Below are positions 12,251-23,770 of a stretch of 64,000 bases of DNA, piece by piece (position 1 is the first letter of the stretch; every line of letters starts with the position of its first letter). The position numbers and the translations under genes were made by a program. The stretch lies in the NCBI GenBank assembly GCA_003999685.1, contig CP021223.1:434001-498000 (forward strand), in the 5' to 3' direction. The notes beneath the pieces are model-generated. The model had not been told where the DNA came from. It saw only the letters and a program-made list of their open reading frames with translations, and ran no database searches. This stretch comes from Taiwanofungus camphoratus (taxonomy: Eukaryota > Basidiomycota > Agaricomycetes > Polyporales > Taiwanofungaceae).

Positions 12251-13330
12251 AGTTTTGATTCGTCAAGGTATGCTCATTGCCGCGACCGCTGTCCGCAGGC
12301 GTACTCATTATCGTTTAGCGGAGTACCCAAGTAGTCGGGGCCAGCCATGCCGCGGACTCCGCTGGTGGCTGGACTAGATCGGGGTATAACTGTCCTCCAT
12401 CAATAAAAAGAAGCTACATTGCACACAGTCAAGTTGTCATCCTGGTGTTTCAGATTCGTAGGTAGACGAATACTCATCAAATGATTTTACAGACAGTGTA
12501 GAGGTTTGGTGTATAAGCCACGTCTGACAGCGGCTTGACACGTCCATCAAACGAATGTCTCATCTGCTACTATACTTGCCTTGAGTAGCTAATTCTTTCC
12601 TCACTTTATTCTTGAAGCAGGCCCACAGACTTCTCTGACGTGCTCATACTTACGATGTGGCCACAAACACTATCTCACTCATTTCGAAATCACCTTTCCT
12701 GCTTCCGCTAACAAGGGTATTTTCATTGTCATGAGTTGGTGGCATTGCAAATGTCACTGTGATAACTATCACCATCCACCTTTCCTCTCAATTGTATTCT
12801 TGGCGTGAAATGAGTAATACATTCGGTGATGTCCATCAATGAATTTGATAAGTGCTATACCAAGACCATGATAACTAATTTTAACAGAGGCCCAAGCCCA
12901 CAACAGTGATATCATCTCCCCAGTTAGAAAGCTTGTAAAGAGAACCATTGGCTATACTTGTTTTGACCATGTGGTTGTGATGGTTAGTGAGTGGTCATGC
13001 CCAAGAATGAAAATACCAATAGTCTAAGTGTTAGATGTAAGAGGCTTTGAAACTCACTGTTTCCCCTTTTGAATATTTTGCAGTGACCTTTATTGTTCTG
13101 ATCAGGGGTCTAATTTTTTTTCAATAATAAATCCGGCTTTTGCTTTCTTGCACACAAGTCCACCTGCTGCCAGCGGACACAGTCATTGGATGGTATACAA
13201 ATGCGGATGAGGTGCCAACAACAACTTTTATGGCATATAGATATTGCTGTGCTTTTGATTGACCTGTGGTTGAGTTGTTGTGTGCACTATGAGGTCAACA
13301 TTGGCTGATTTGTCTCATCCGGATCTCTTG
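12251..13330. other. Intergenic, AT-rich
   Basis: No open frame or motif was recognised. It lies between the aldo-keto reductase start and the first kinase-like remnant, whose missing 5' portion may have decayed beyond recognition in the last 500 bp here. Confidence 0.4.
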
Positions 13331-13449
13331 CTTCTGATTTGTGCAATCACTGTGTTCTCGTCTACGATGTTCTTCCAGATTAGAATGATGAAGATGTTGT
13401 GATAATAGTGATGCCCTTTCTATAACTTTATAATGACCATGGTAGGAGA

Positions 13450-14003
13450 TGATACAAGCTGGTATCAACGACCGGAAAGCCTCGAACGTGAGGACCTGGC
13501 TACCGGAGATGGTAGTGAGGCTTTATGGACACTGCGTATGTCCTCCTGGGCGAAGTCAATAGAGTCGAGCAAGTACTCAGGTACAAAGCGAGAGGTCGCA
13601 AGATACGAGTATAAGATTGCTAGTGGTAACTAGCTACTTGGTAACCAGATCGAACTTAAGGTCCGACCTACAAAATACAGGGCCTTATATACGTATTCTA
13701 CTCTGCGCATGGACCATGGCATGTGGTCTAGGAATCAGCATGAGTAAGCGTAAGTAAGGCGATATGAGTCATCGGGCCGTATTAGCAATCAGTAAACGTA
13801 AGACGGAAGGTGTAAGCGGGGCCCGATATGAGTCAGAGTCCATGAGTAACTGGGGCCCGTCCGGGGCCCGTACCGTAAGCAGCGATGAGTCAAGATGCTG
13901 CGTGAAGAAGCTGGGCCTACCCGAGGCCCGTCCTAGAAGCGAAAGGTCATGGGACCGATCCGAGGTCCGACCGATAAGATATGTGATAAAAGAAATTGTA
14001 TCA
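13450..14003 (-). repeat. 3' LTR of chromovirus copy 1
   Basis: 554-bp LTR, with the same ends and length as the partner at 19,965-20,518. The differences between the two are nearly all C/T or G/A changes at CpG sites. Confidence 0.95.
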
Positions 14004-17000
14004 TTACCCCCCTACTTATGATTGAACGCCTGGTCAATCAACTAAACTCCAATGGGGGACGTGTCGAGTTTCTCCGAGTTGAACTTTGGGCGACCATTGA
14101 CGAACTTGACGAACTTTCGAGGACAAACTTGAAAAACTTTTCTGGAAGTGACGAGCGGGTGTTTCACCGCGACCAATAAGGGATGACCCTTGAACCCATA
14201 GGGGATGACCCCTCCAACTGTGAGCATCCTTTCAGCTCGAACTTTACAGTTTTACGACATGTCGGTCGTACGGTGTAGTTTAACGACGTGCACGGTCGTT
14301 CCCTCGCAGTTTAACGACATGCAGGAACCACTCTGGATGGTATGGCGGTACCGGGTCGTTTGTGAATGCGTAACGGACGGCGGTGCATTCGCGCATAAGG
14401 TGCCCAGGCGATGGGCGACTACAGCGGAGACATTTGTAGTCGGGGCACGTCCTGTGCGAGTGATGAGTGCTACCGCAGAGGTAGCATGGACCGTAACAAG
14501 TGAACGAGGATGAAGGACCGTTTGACTGAGACATGCGAGTGATGAGTGGGGTGAAAATGCGACTGATTGTACTCATCGTAAGTTCTTGCGCTGCTTATAT
14601 GCGTCCAGCAGCTCGTCCGCAGTACCGGCTAAGTTCTCTTCCGGTTCCCATGAGTCATCGGCGGACGAGTAACCTTTCCACCTGACTCGGTATTCTCGGC
14701 GATTCCTTCAGCGATTCTCACGATGTCCGACCAGAGCTTTGACTTCGTAGTTATCTTCGCCGCTGATAAGCTCCGGTGGTGGTTCCGTGTAGTTGGGACC
14801 ATGGGTGTCCGTCTCGATGTATGGCGAAAGAAGTGCCACGTGGAAAATGGGGTGCACTCGCCATGTCGTCGGGAGTTTCAACTTGTAAGACACCGGTCCT
14901 AGAACGTCCGTGATTTCGAAGGGTCCCTCACGCTTGGGAGCCAACTTCCTTGTCGGGTATGGCAGCTTTAGGTTTCGTGAGTCTAGCCATACCTTTTGTC
15001 CTTTGCGGAAACCCGTTCCCTTGGGTTTCACGCGTCTTGCTAACACCGCCTGTGCTAGCTCCATTGCTGAGTGTGCGTTTTCCCGAATCTTCTGCAAGTT
15101 CCGCAGTCGATAAGCAGCGCCCGGTGTGTCCGATCCGACGTGTACGACGGGAATCCCTCGAGGTTCATAGCCCATCATGACCTTGAAGGGTGACGCCTTG
15201 ATTGTAGAGTGCTCACGCGAGTTGTGAGCGAACTGTGCTGAGCCCAGCAGCGATGACCAATTGTCCGGGTTGTTGCTCATGAAGCATCGCAGGTAGATTT
15301 CCAGTTCCTGGTTGACTCGTTCCGTTTCTCCATCCGTCTGAGGGTGGAACGCTGTGCTCATAGCCGACTTGACTCCAGTCATACGGCAGAGCTCCTGGAA
15401 TACCTTTGATGCGAATTGTGGTCCTCGATCGCTAATGATCTTGTCCGGAAGACCAAACCACTTGTAAACCTCGCGATATAATGCCTCGGCTGTTCCTGAT
15501 GCGTCGATCGTTTTGTTGCATGGGATGAAAATTACCCCCTTCGTAAGGTCGTGGTCCACAATGACCAAAATTGAATTGTAGCCCTCCAAAGTTGGCAAAT
15601 CTGTAATGAAGTCGCAGCAGAATGTACTGAACGGAGTGGCGTGCTGCGCGGATTTGATCGGGAGTAGGGCTGGTTGGGTGGGGTGCGTGTTAACTTTCAT
15701 TTGCTGGCAAGTGCCGCAACCTTTGACGTATCGCGTGACGAAGTCAGCCATTCCAGGCCACCAGTAATCTCGCCAAATAGACGAGAGAGTCTTTTGAATT
15801 CCAGGGTGGCCGGCGGAGGGGAGGTCGTGATAATTCGAAACTGTTTGTCGTTGTAGATCCTCGTTCAGGGGAATATACACCCGATTATCATAGAGGAGGT
15901 CTCCGTCTCGAATTGTCCAGTGGTCATTTGAGCCGTTTTGTGCCTCGCGCATCCCTTCCGTGTACACCGAGTCGTTTACGCATGCTTCCGCGATGGAAGC
16001 CCTGAGACTCGTGTCGATTGCTGCTGCCCATACCTTGTCTGGTAGGATGGTTACATCCTGGTTGTCCGATGAACCGTCGTCGTGGTCGGGGCGTCGGGAG
16101 AGCGCATCACTTTGCACCATTTGCGTTCCCGGGACATGAATTAACCTGTAATCGAATTTGGACAAGCGAAGAGCCCATCGCGCTTGCCTTCGATTCAGAT
16201 TCTGTGCCGTCTTCCAGTATGTCAGATTCTTGTGGTCGCTATAAATCATGACTGGATACGGGCTTCCGATGAGAAGGTGACTCCATTCGTTGAGTCCTCT
16301 CATGACGCCCATGAGTTCTCGGTCATAGACGTCGTAATTTTGTTCCGCTGGTGTCATACTCTGGGAAATATAACCACAAGGATGCCAATCACCATTGTCG
16401 TCCTTTTGTCTGAGGACGGCGCCTGTGACAAACTTTGATGCATCCGTTTCCAACGCGAATGGCTTCTCCGGGTCGGGCATCTGTAAAACCGGTTGTTCCA
16501 GGAAAGCTTTCTTCAGTGCCTCGAACACTTCCTGCTGTTCATCGTCCCAGTGCCATTTGACGTCTTTTCGCGTAAGCGAGACCAGAGGCTGGGCCAGATG
16601 CGAGAACCTATATGAACCGACGGTAGAAGTTCTCAAATCCGACGAACGACCGAACCTCTCTGAGGTTCTTCGGTATCGGCCAGTCCTTAATGCCGGCTAC
16701 CTTGACGGGGTCCATGGCGAGTTGTCCGGGTCTGATGATCATGCCTAAGAATTCGATTTCTTGCACGTCGAATTTGCATTTCTCCGGTTTGAGATACAGG
16801 TCGGCATCTCGAAGTCTTTCGATAACTCACCGTGTTCGCTTCTTGTGCTCCTTGGGGTCTGTCGAGTAGATAAGGATGTCGTCCATGTAGATTGCCAACC
16901 ATCCTTCCTTGAGCATGTCTGCGAAGACCGTGTTCATCATCTATTGGAACGTTGCCGGTGAGTTGCACATCCCGAAGAACATTACCAGGGGTTTGTAGAA

Positions 17001-19950
17001 CGAGGGAGGTCCTTCCCCGGCTGCTGGAACACCAAAAGCCGCTTTCCACTCGTCACCTTCCTTGATGCGAAGGTTGTTGTATCCTTGACGAAGGTCCATT
17101 TTCGTGAAGATCGTGGCGTTATTGAGGCGTTCCAAAAGCTCTGTTACGAGGGGAAGAGGGTACCTGTCTTTGATCGTTCCCTCGTTGAGTTCCCTATAGT
17201 CCTGGCAAGGTCGGTATCCGCCGTCCTTCTTGTCCACGAAGAAGAACGGACTTGCGAGTGGCGATTTGGATGGTCAGATGTATCCCTTCTCTATATTCTC
17301 TTCGAGGAACTTATCCAGTTCTGCTCGTTGATCCTGGTTGAGAGAATACGTCGTCTGCTTGAAGTCCTTAAAGTCTGGCTTGAGATTTATCTCGTGGTCG
17401 AACTCTGAGTGCTGGGGAAGTCTCGCTGCCTTAGCTTTGTCGAACACCGGGAGGAGATCGTGGAGGTACTCGGGGATGAGTTCCGTGACCGGTTTCTCCT
17501 CTTTCTTGACATGTTCCTTGATAGCGAGTTCCGTGGAGGTGGTGAGTCGACCGATGTCGTGCTTGACCTGCCAGATAAGACCGTTTTCGAGACGACAATA
17601 AGTTCCGTCGAGAGGGTACTTCTCTTTCATAAGCGGGGCGTCTTGATACGCCGGGTGTGAGTCCCGTCCATATGTCGTGATCCGATCGTCTCCCTCGATG
17701 AACGCTATGACCAGTTCATCGTCGTCGATCGTTTCCATCGCCTGATCCAATGTGATACCATTGACCGATTCTTCTACCAGGGGTGCGACTGGGATGTCGC
17801 GGCGTGCCGTCTGCCTAGACATGTCTGTTGTCGGCAAGACAGGAGACATGGTGTCGATCACCTCGAAGTCTCCTTCATCCTCTACCTCTTCAATGGTGGG
17901 CTGCCATTGTTGCTTGAGGCGTTTGTCTCGTTCGGCAAGGAATGCCGCTACCTGTGAACAAGGGGGTGCTGACCAGTCTACCTCATAATCTAGCACGGGA
18001 TCCAGGGCTTCTTCCTGTTCTCGTTCAGCTAGTTTCTTCAGCTCCAGTCGCGCTACTCGTTGCGCGACGATCCCCTTCTTCCACTCTCGAGACTCCTGCA
18101 GGGTCATGTGGTGCTTCAGTTCCACACGCCCTCCCTTCCAGTCGATATTGGGGTTCTCGAGTTTGAGCCATGTATGTCCGAAGATGACGTCTTCGTTCCC
18201 TATACTGGCCACGTATGCTTTGACAAACCGGGGCTCGTTCCCGATTTTGTATGACAGCAAGGCTCGTTTGTTGATGAGTGCTTGCTTATTGGCAGTGCCG
18301 TCCACGTTGAACACCAGTATTGGGCGTGGTAGTGCCTCGGTTCGTAACTTGTGTTCCTTAACAAATCGTGGATGCACGAATATTCCCGATGCGCCACTAT
18401 CGATGAAGGCGCGGGCTTCGATGGCTTTTCGTCCCACAGTAATCGGAATGTGCAAAGCTCTGTCATTCCGGACTACAAGCACAACATGGGACAGTGAAAT
18501 GGATATGGGCAGTGGTTGCGTCGGCTCACCCTGCCCCTTTAAAAATCCTTCGTTTCCTAACTCCTCGAACATCGCCCTTTTCTCATCCGATGAGAGCGTC
18601 TTGATGTACGAGCAGAAATTCATGGGGGATTGCACCTCGGGTTCCTTCGAGGTATTCCTTTGGCCTACCCTGGCCATCTTCTTTGGACACTTGCGCACCG
18701 TGTGTCCTTTCTTGTGGCAGTAGAAACATAGACGATTGTCCATGTGGTACTTCCTTTCCTTCTCGCTAAGGTTGCATCCGTCCTCCCACTTCTTGGTGAA
18801 CAGTGAGGGACGCGGGGTAGTGAGCGCGTCCACCTCCATGGGTTCGCCGTAGTCGACGTCGGTAGTGGCAGAGAGGGTTTGGTCGATCCCTCTGTAGACG
18901 GTGTCGAGGTGAAGAACATCGGTGTACCATTTCTCCATGGAGTTGGGTCGCTCCGTATTGGTGCGGCCTGCGAGTGTCGTGTAGATCTGGCGGTTCAGAC
19001 CCTTGGTGAAGATCGCCCTCAACGTGGGGTAATCGTTCTCGGTGCGTTGGCCTTGGAGGCTCGTGAAAGCGTCCTTTAACTTGGCCTTCTCTGCCAGGAG
19101 TCGGAACCTTTCCACATACATCTTCGTACTGACCCTGGTCTTCTTGTTTAGTTGCTTGGCCGGCAACTCCATTAGCACCTGATGAGCCCTCTGAACTCCT
19201 TCATGCTCGGGGAACGCGAGTCGCAAGCTCGCCTTGAATACGTCCCAGCTAGCGTAGGGAGCATGCCCTCCCGCGGCCCGTTCGTAAAACGTATCGCGCC
19301 AGATACGTGCATCCTGCCCTCCTTTCATGAGAGCGACTGAGTAAGCGATCTTTGCATCATCGCTCAACCCCTTATTGTTGGTGGCAGTGAGGTAGTGCTC
19401 CACCCGCTGGAGGAAACACTCCAGATCTTCTCCTTGCCCAGTGAACGGCTCCGGTGCAGGAATGTTGAGCTTAAGGGGTCGACTCCCCTGTTGCTGTTGC
19501 GCCGAAAGGTGCACTATAAGCGCCTCGAGCTCCGCCCTGGTCATTGTTGCGATAGTAGCCATCGTGGTGGGGGTGGTAGGTGTTACGGGGGTGGAAGGAA
19601 GTGATGGGAACGTAGGAGTGGTTGGAGTGGCTATCAACGGTGTCGAAGGTATCGACGCGGGAAAGAAACCAGCTGGGTCTCTTTCGTCTGGCGGAGGGTT
19701 ACGTCTGAAGTAGGAGGCTAATTTCTCCTGTGCTCGTCGATTCAAAATTGTCCCTGCCCACGCTAGTGGGGAGTTTGGGTAGATCAGATCAAGGTTCTGG
19801 TCAACGAAAGTTCAACGAAGATGATCGTACAGAAGCGGTGCGTTGTTTACTTGAGTCGGCAATCCCCAAGCGGTGGGGTCGACTGTCTCGATGGTAGACG
19901 TGGTGTCTAACGGTTAGCCCTACTAGATAAGACTAGGGGCGACTTAGCGA

Positions 19951-19962
19951 TAAGTTCGATCT
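19951..19962 (-). promoter_or_regulatory. Putative self-priming primer-binding site
   Basis: Two bases inside the 5' LTR, 12 nt are perfectly complementary to the predicted first bases of the element's own transcript (LTR positions 20,162-20,173). No tRNA 3'-end TGG is seen. Tf1/sushi chromoviruses are known to prime in this way; the assignment here is inferred from the complementarity alone. Confidence 0.65.
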
Positions 19963-19964
19963 TT

Positions 19965-20518
19965 TGATACAAGCTGGTATCAACGACCGGAAAGCCTCGA
20001 ACGTGAGGACCTGGCTACCGGAGATGGTAGTGAGGCTTTATGGACACTGCGTATGTCCTCCTGGGCGAAGTCAATAGAGTCGAGCAAGTACTCAGGTACA
20101 AAGCGAGAGGTCGCAAGATACGAGTATAAGATTGCTAGTGGTAACTAGCTACTTGGTAACCAGATCGAACTTAAGGTCCGACCTACAAAATACAGGGCCT
20201 TATATACGTATTCTACTCTGCGCACGGACCATGGCACGTGGTCTAGGAATCAGCATGAGTAAGTGTAAGTAAGGCGATATGAGTCATTGGGCCGTATTAG
20301 CAATCAGTAAACGTAAGACGGAAGGTGTAAGCGGGGCCCGATATGAGTCAGAGTCCATGAGTAACTGGGGCCCGTCCGGGGCCCGTACCGTAAGCAGCGA
20401 TGAGTCAAGATGCTGCGTGAAAAAGCTGGGCCTACCTGAGGCCCGTCCTAGAAGCGAAAGGTCACGAGACCGATCTGAGGTCCGACCGATAAGATATGCG
20501 ATAAAAGAAATTGTATCA
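19965..20518 (-). repeat. 5' LTR of chromovirus copy 1 with promoter
   Basis: 554-bp LTR. In element sense a TATATAAGG box (complement of about 20,198-20,206) lies about 30 nt before TTAAGTTCGATCT (complement of 20,162-20,173). That makes the latter the likely transcript start and thus the start of the R region. Confidence 0.9.
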
Positions 20519-21350
20519 GGAGAAGTGGTTGAATTCTTCCGACAGGCTTTTGAGGTAGGCCTTTGTCATCGAACTTACTATGGTATGGGTCACTGTCTCT
20601 ATACCTATCAAGGGCTTGCACTTCATACATCAACATCATGTTGCACACTGGTAAGATTGATTTTTGGCTATGCAGAACAGTGATGGACATTTCTTGCTTC
20701 AAGTGATATTATGGATCTCAATACAATGATGGGTCCTGCACCTATGTATCCGGAAATGTATCACCCTCGAGCCAACACCAAGAAATGTGATTTTACTGGG
20801 TCTGTCAGGCCTTATACTTGCATAGAGTGTCTGACGAGATTTTACTTCATCAACTTTGGTCTTTCTAGGAAATATAACCCAGAAAATGGGCCGCCTCGAG
20901 AACTTCCCATAATGGGTGGAGACAAGACAGTATCTGAATTTCAGAAGGAAAGGTACAATAAGCTGTCCGATCCATTCCCAGCCAATACATATTACCTAGG
21001 CAATGTAATACGTGAAGACTTTCTGCTGGTAAATCTTGACTGTTGATTTTGCCATATAGATTTCACATTGACTTTTGGTCTGCTCCTAAAAATACCTCAG
21101 GCTAGACTTTATGCACACTCTCATTGCTGACATGGTCCAAGAAGATCTGGAGGGCCATTCAACAATTGACCAGGTCGTCACTCGCTTTGATGAAATTCAG
21201 CATTCCTTAGTGCTGTGGAAATTACGTGCTTATCTGGTATTGAGAAGGGAGGACGTTGCAACCCAGATATTTAAAGAATTCAATCACTTACTTCAGACCA
21301 CCGCATACATTATCCTGCAATTACCATCTGTTCCTACCCCTACTTCTTGA

Positions 21351-21869
21351 AAAGTCATTTATGTCTATAAGCTGTCTATACTACTCATGACTACCACTGA
21401 TACACTTACATTGTTATCGCTGCTTTCATTACTTCCCATTGTTCATCTCTACCTCAGTGTATTTATGTAAGTACTATATCATCACTACCAAAGATTGGAA
21501 AGGAACAGACAATCGAATGTGATCACAAACCACCCATCAGTATACAGGCTTCACCCATCCTGTTTGCTAGTAACACCATGAGTCACATGTGTGAGCCCAA
21601 ACTTTCATGTCTTGTTGATGCCGTAGTAGAGCTTGTGGGTCTGTTAGGGTCCTGGGCCATCACTACCATCATGATTTTTCTGTATAGACACCTCATTTGA
21701 ACCAGTGCACGGAATGTGTAATGCTTAGAGTAGATCTCAGACAATACAAAATTGAATGCTGACATAATGCATACCTTGTGTGCATAATATCTATACATAT
21801 TTCAGCTTCCTTCAAGTTACCCCTGCAGTACTATTGTAAACATATAAGCTGGCAGAGTAATAGGCACGA
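21351..21869. other. Flank of the kinase remnant, no gene seen
   Basis: AT-rich sequence between the kinase-like remnant and the first LTR of the nested island. It has no recognisable open frame. Confidence 0.4.
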
Positions 21870-23476
21870 TGATACGACCTAGGGGACCCTGGTACCTAGG
21901 GAGTGCTCCGCAACGTGGCTGGGGGTAGTGTGATAACTGTGAGGGTCTGAGGGTAGGAGCTACGACCTGTATGATACCAGGAAACCTGTATGTCTTGTTT
22001 TTGTAAGTGGGGGAGTAAGGGGTCAAGGGTCCTGCACAACAGGATCTTGTTCCTAAGTGCTATACGATCCCTAAGGCCTTGCAAGGCCCTCCGAAGTACG
22101 CGAAGTTCTTCGAGATTCTGCGAAGTCCTTCGAAGTTTTAGCTAAATCGCACGAGCTGACTTCGTAGATGCTGCGAAGTCCTTTTAGCTAGAGTTAGCTA
22201 AAGGGCGTATGGTTTAGAGGTTTGTTAGAGCGAGGTGGGCGAGGTTTGGCTAGCGTAGGAGACCTGTAGGAGAGGTCGGAGAGTTTGAGGGCGTAGGGCG
22301 ATGTACTATAGCCTGTAACTAAGGCTATGGGAGAGTCGTAGGGCTATTCGTAGGACGTAGGGATGACGCAACGTGAGCCTAAGGGTATAACTAAGGTGGA
22401 GGCCCACCAGATAGGTGCTATAAGAGGTGCTGCAGGGCGTGAAGTCACGGCGACTTCGTAGATCGTAGTGCGTAGTTCGGGAAGCGTAGACGTGGTTCGT
22501 AGATATATCGCGAGCACAGACGTAGTTCAAAGGTACTGAAACGGAGCTGGGGTGGAGACTTGGGGACCTTAGGACCGTTCCTAAGGTTGTACTCGCGGCA
22601 CTTTCCTGAGATCGGAGCTACAGGGGAACTAGTATTCCAACGAGAGAAGCGTGCACTGAGGGGTCTCTCTCGTACATAGTAAACTACCTCTGACTAAATA
22701 GGGGAGCGTGAGGTGAACTAATCTTGCACGAAGTGATCCTTACGAGTCCGAAATGTGTACTAAAACGCATGGACTCCGAAGTGAACACGAGGGGGATAGG
22801 AACTAATTAGGAACTGAAACAGGGGAACTACGAACGGTAGAAAGGTGACCAACTTCATTCACGAGGGCGGGATGACTATCCGAGAGCAGCCATGCGCCGT
22901 GATCACCTATCTTAGCGGGCTAAGAGCGCACGAAGTTCTTAGCAGCGGGACTTGGCCTAATCGGGGCAGAAGGTGTCCTAACTGGGTGGAGGGTCATATG
23001 GGTACGCCCTAGGATGACCTTATGGCATAGGATCGAGACCCATGGGGGTGCACAAGGCTTCCTAAGTCCAACTTCCGGAACTTCGGACCGTTTCGGAGCC
23101 CATCGGAGGTAACTGCAATCACAAGAGCTAGGAGAGACTTAGCTAAGACTTCTTAGCTAAGCCCGGGATGAGTGACGTAGTAGATGGGACCTAGATCCAA
23201 TGGAACAGTATGGGAGGGCCGGCAGTGTCCGATAGTGGACTTAGCAGGAGTTAGGGACTTTGCGTCTAGCATTCGAAACCTCGTAGCACCTCGTGTGACT
23301 TCACAAGACTTTGTAGGGTGTTAGAAGGGTTTAGGAAGGAGAGGGGGCGTTAGAAATATTATAGGAACCTATCCCTCCTGTCGTAGGCTGTAGGAGAGTC
23401 TTAGAGTGGTCGGTTGGGGGATTAGAAAGCTCCTAATAATCGCGATTCAGGGCCCAGGAGGCTACGGGACTCATCA
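21870..23476 (-). repeat. LTR A: family-2 gypsy LTR without target duplication
   Basis: 1,607-bp LTR running from TGATACGACC to GGACTCATCA, the ends of the family whose whole copy is at 23,771-35,850. It is more diverged from LTRs B and C than they are from each other. It shares several variants with the old stub at 40,116-40,797. The left flank (ACGA) is host sequence, while the right flank (ACGG) is the inside of chromovirus copy 2; they do not match as a target duplication. It is best read as a recombinant between two LTRs, with loss of the DNA between them. Confidence 0.88.
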
Positions 23477-23770
23477 ACGGCGATTGGCATCCGTGCGGTT
23501 ATATTTCCCAGAGCATGATGCCAGCGGAACGAAATTACGACGTCTATGACCAAGAACTCATGGGCGTCATGAGGGGACTCAATGAATGGAGTCATCTTCT
23601 CATCGGTAGCCCATATCCAGTCACGATTTATAGCGACCACAAGAATCTGACGTACTGGAAGACGGCACGGAACCTTAATCGGAGGCAAGCACGATGGGCT
23701 CTTCGCTTGTCCGAATTTGATTATAGGTTAATTCATGTACCGGGCACGCAAATGGTGCAAAGTGACGCGC

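Larger units (their letters stand above)
13450..20518 (-). mobile_element. Ty3/gypsy chromovirus, copy 1 (broken)
   Basis: LTR retrotransposon of 7,069 bp on the minus strand, flanked by a 5-bp target duplication GGAGA (13,445-13,449 and 20,519-20,523). The 554-bp LTRs end in perfect TGATACAA...TTGTATCA. Parts in element order: gag from about 19,745 with a CCHC knuckle (CFYCHKKGHTVRKC), aspartic protease (FIDSGASG), reverse transcriptase, RNase H ([20 protein letters not shown]), integrase with HHCC zinc domain and D,D,E core, a chromodomain region, and a short zinc-knuckle frame (complement 14,280-14,576) before the 3' LTR. A G-rich polypurine tract adjoins the 3' LTR (about 14,004-14,019). 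The primer site resembles the self-priming Tf1/sushi type. The coding region has about three breaks, so this is a fossil. The LTRs differ at about ten sites, so it is fairly recent. Confidence 0.93.
13331..21350 (+). pseudogene. Kinase-like pseudogene split by a retrotransposon
   Basis: Left piece 13,331-13,449 and right piece 20,519-21,350 are two halves of one decayed copy of the kinase-like family whose intact member is at 45,688-47,031. The left piece reads CNHCVLVYDVLPD then VVIIVMPFL, with in-frame stops. The right piece resumes with GEVVEFFRQAFEV, then a degenerate GLxFMHQHHVAH segment, then MMGPAPMYPEMYHPR and FINFGLSRKYNPENGPPREL (DFG changed to NFG), ending LPSVPTPTS. The N-terminal segment is absent. 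The chromovirus at 13,450-20,518 entered between PFL..NDHG and GEVVEF. The in-frame stops on the left suggest the gene was already dead or died soon after. Confidence 0.8.

Noticed and set aside
22306-22530. Open frames inside the family-2 LTRs (also near 24,347, 34,818 and 36,862)
   Set aside because: The same short frames recur only because the LTR recurs; there is no start context or domain, and they lie in regulatory repeat sequence.
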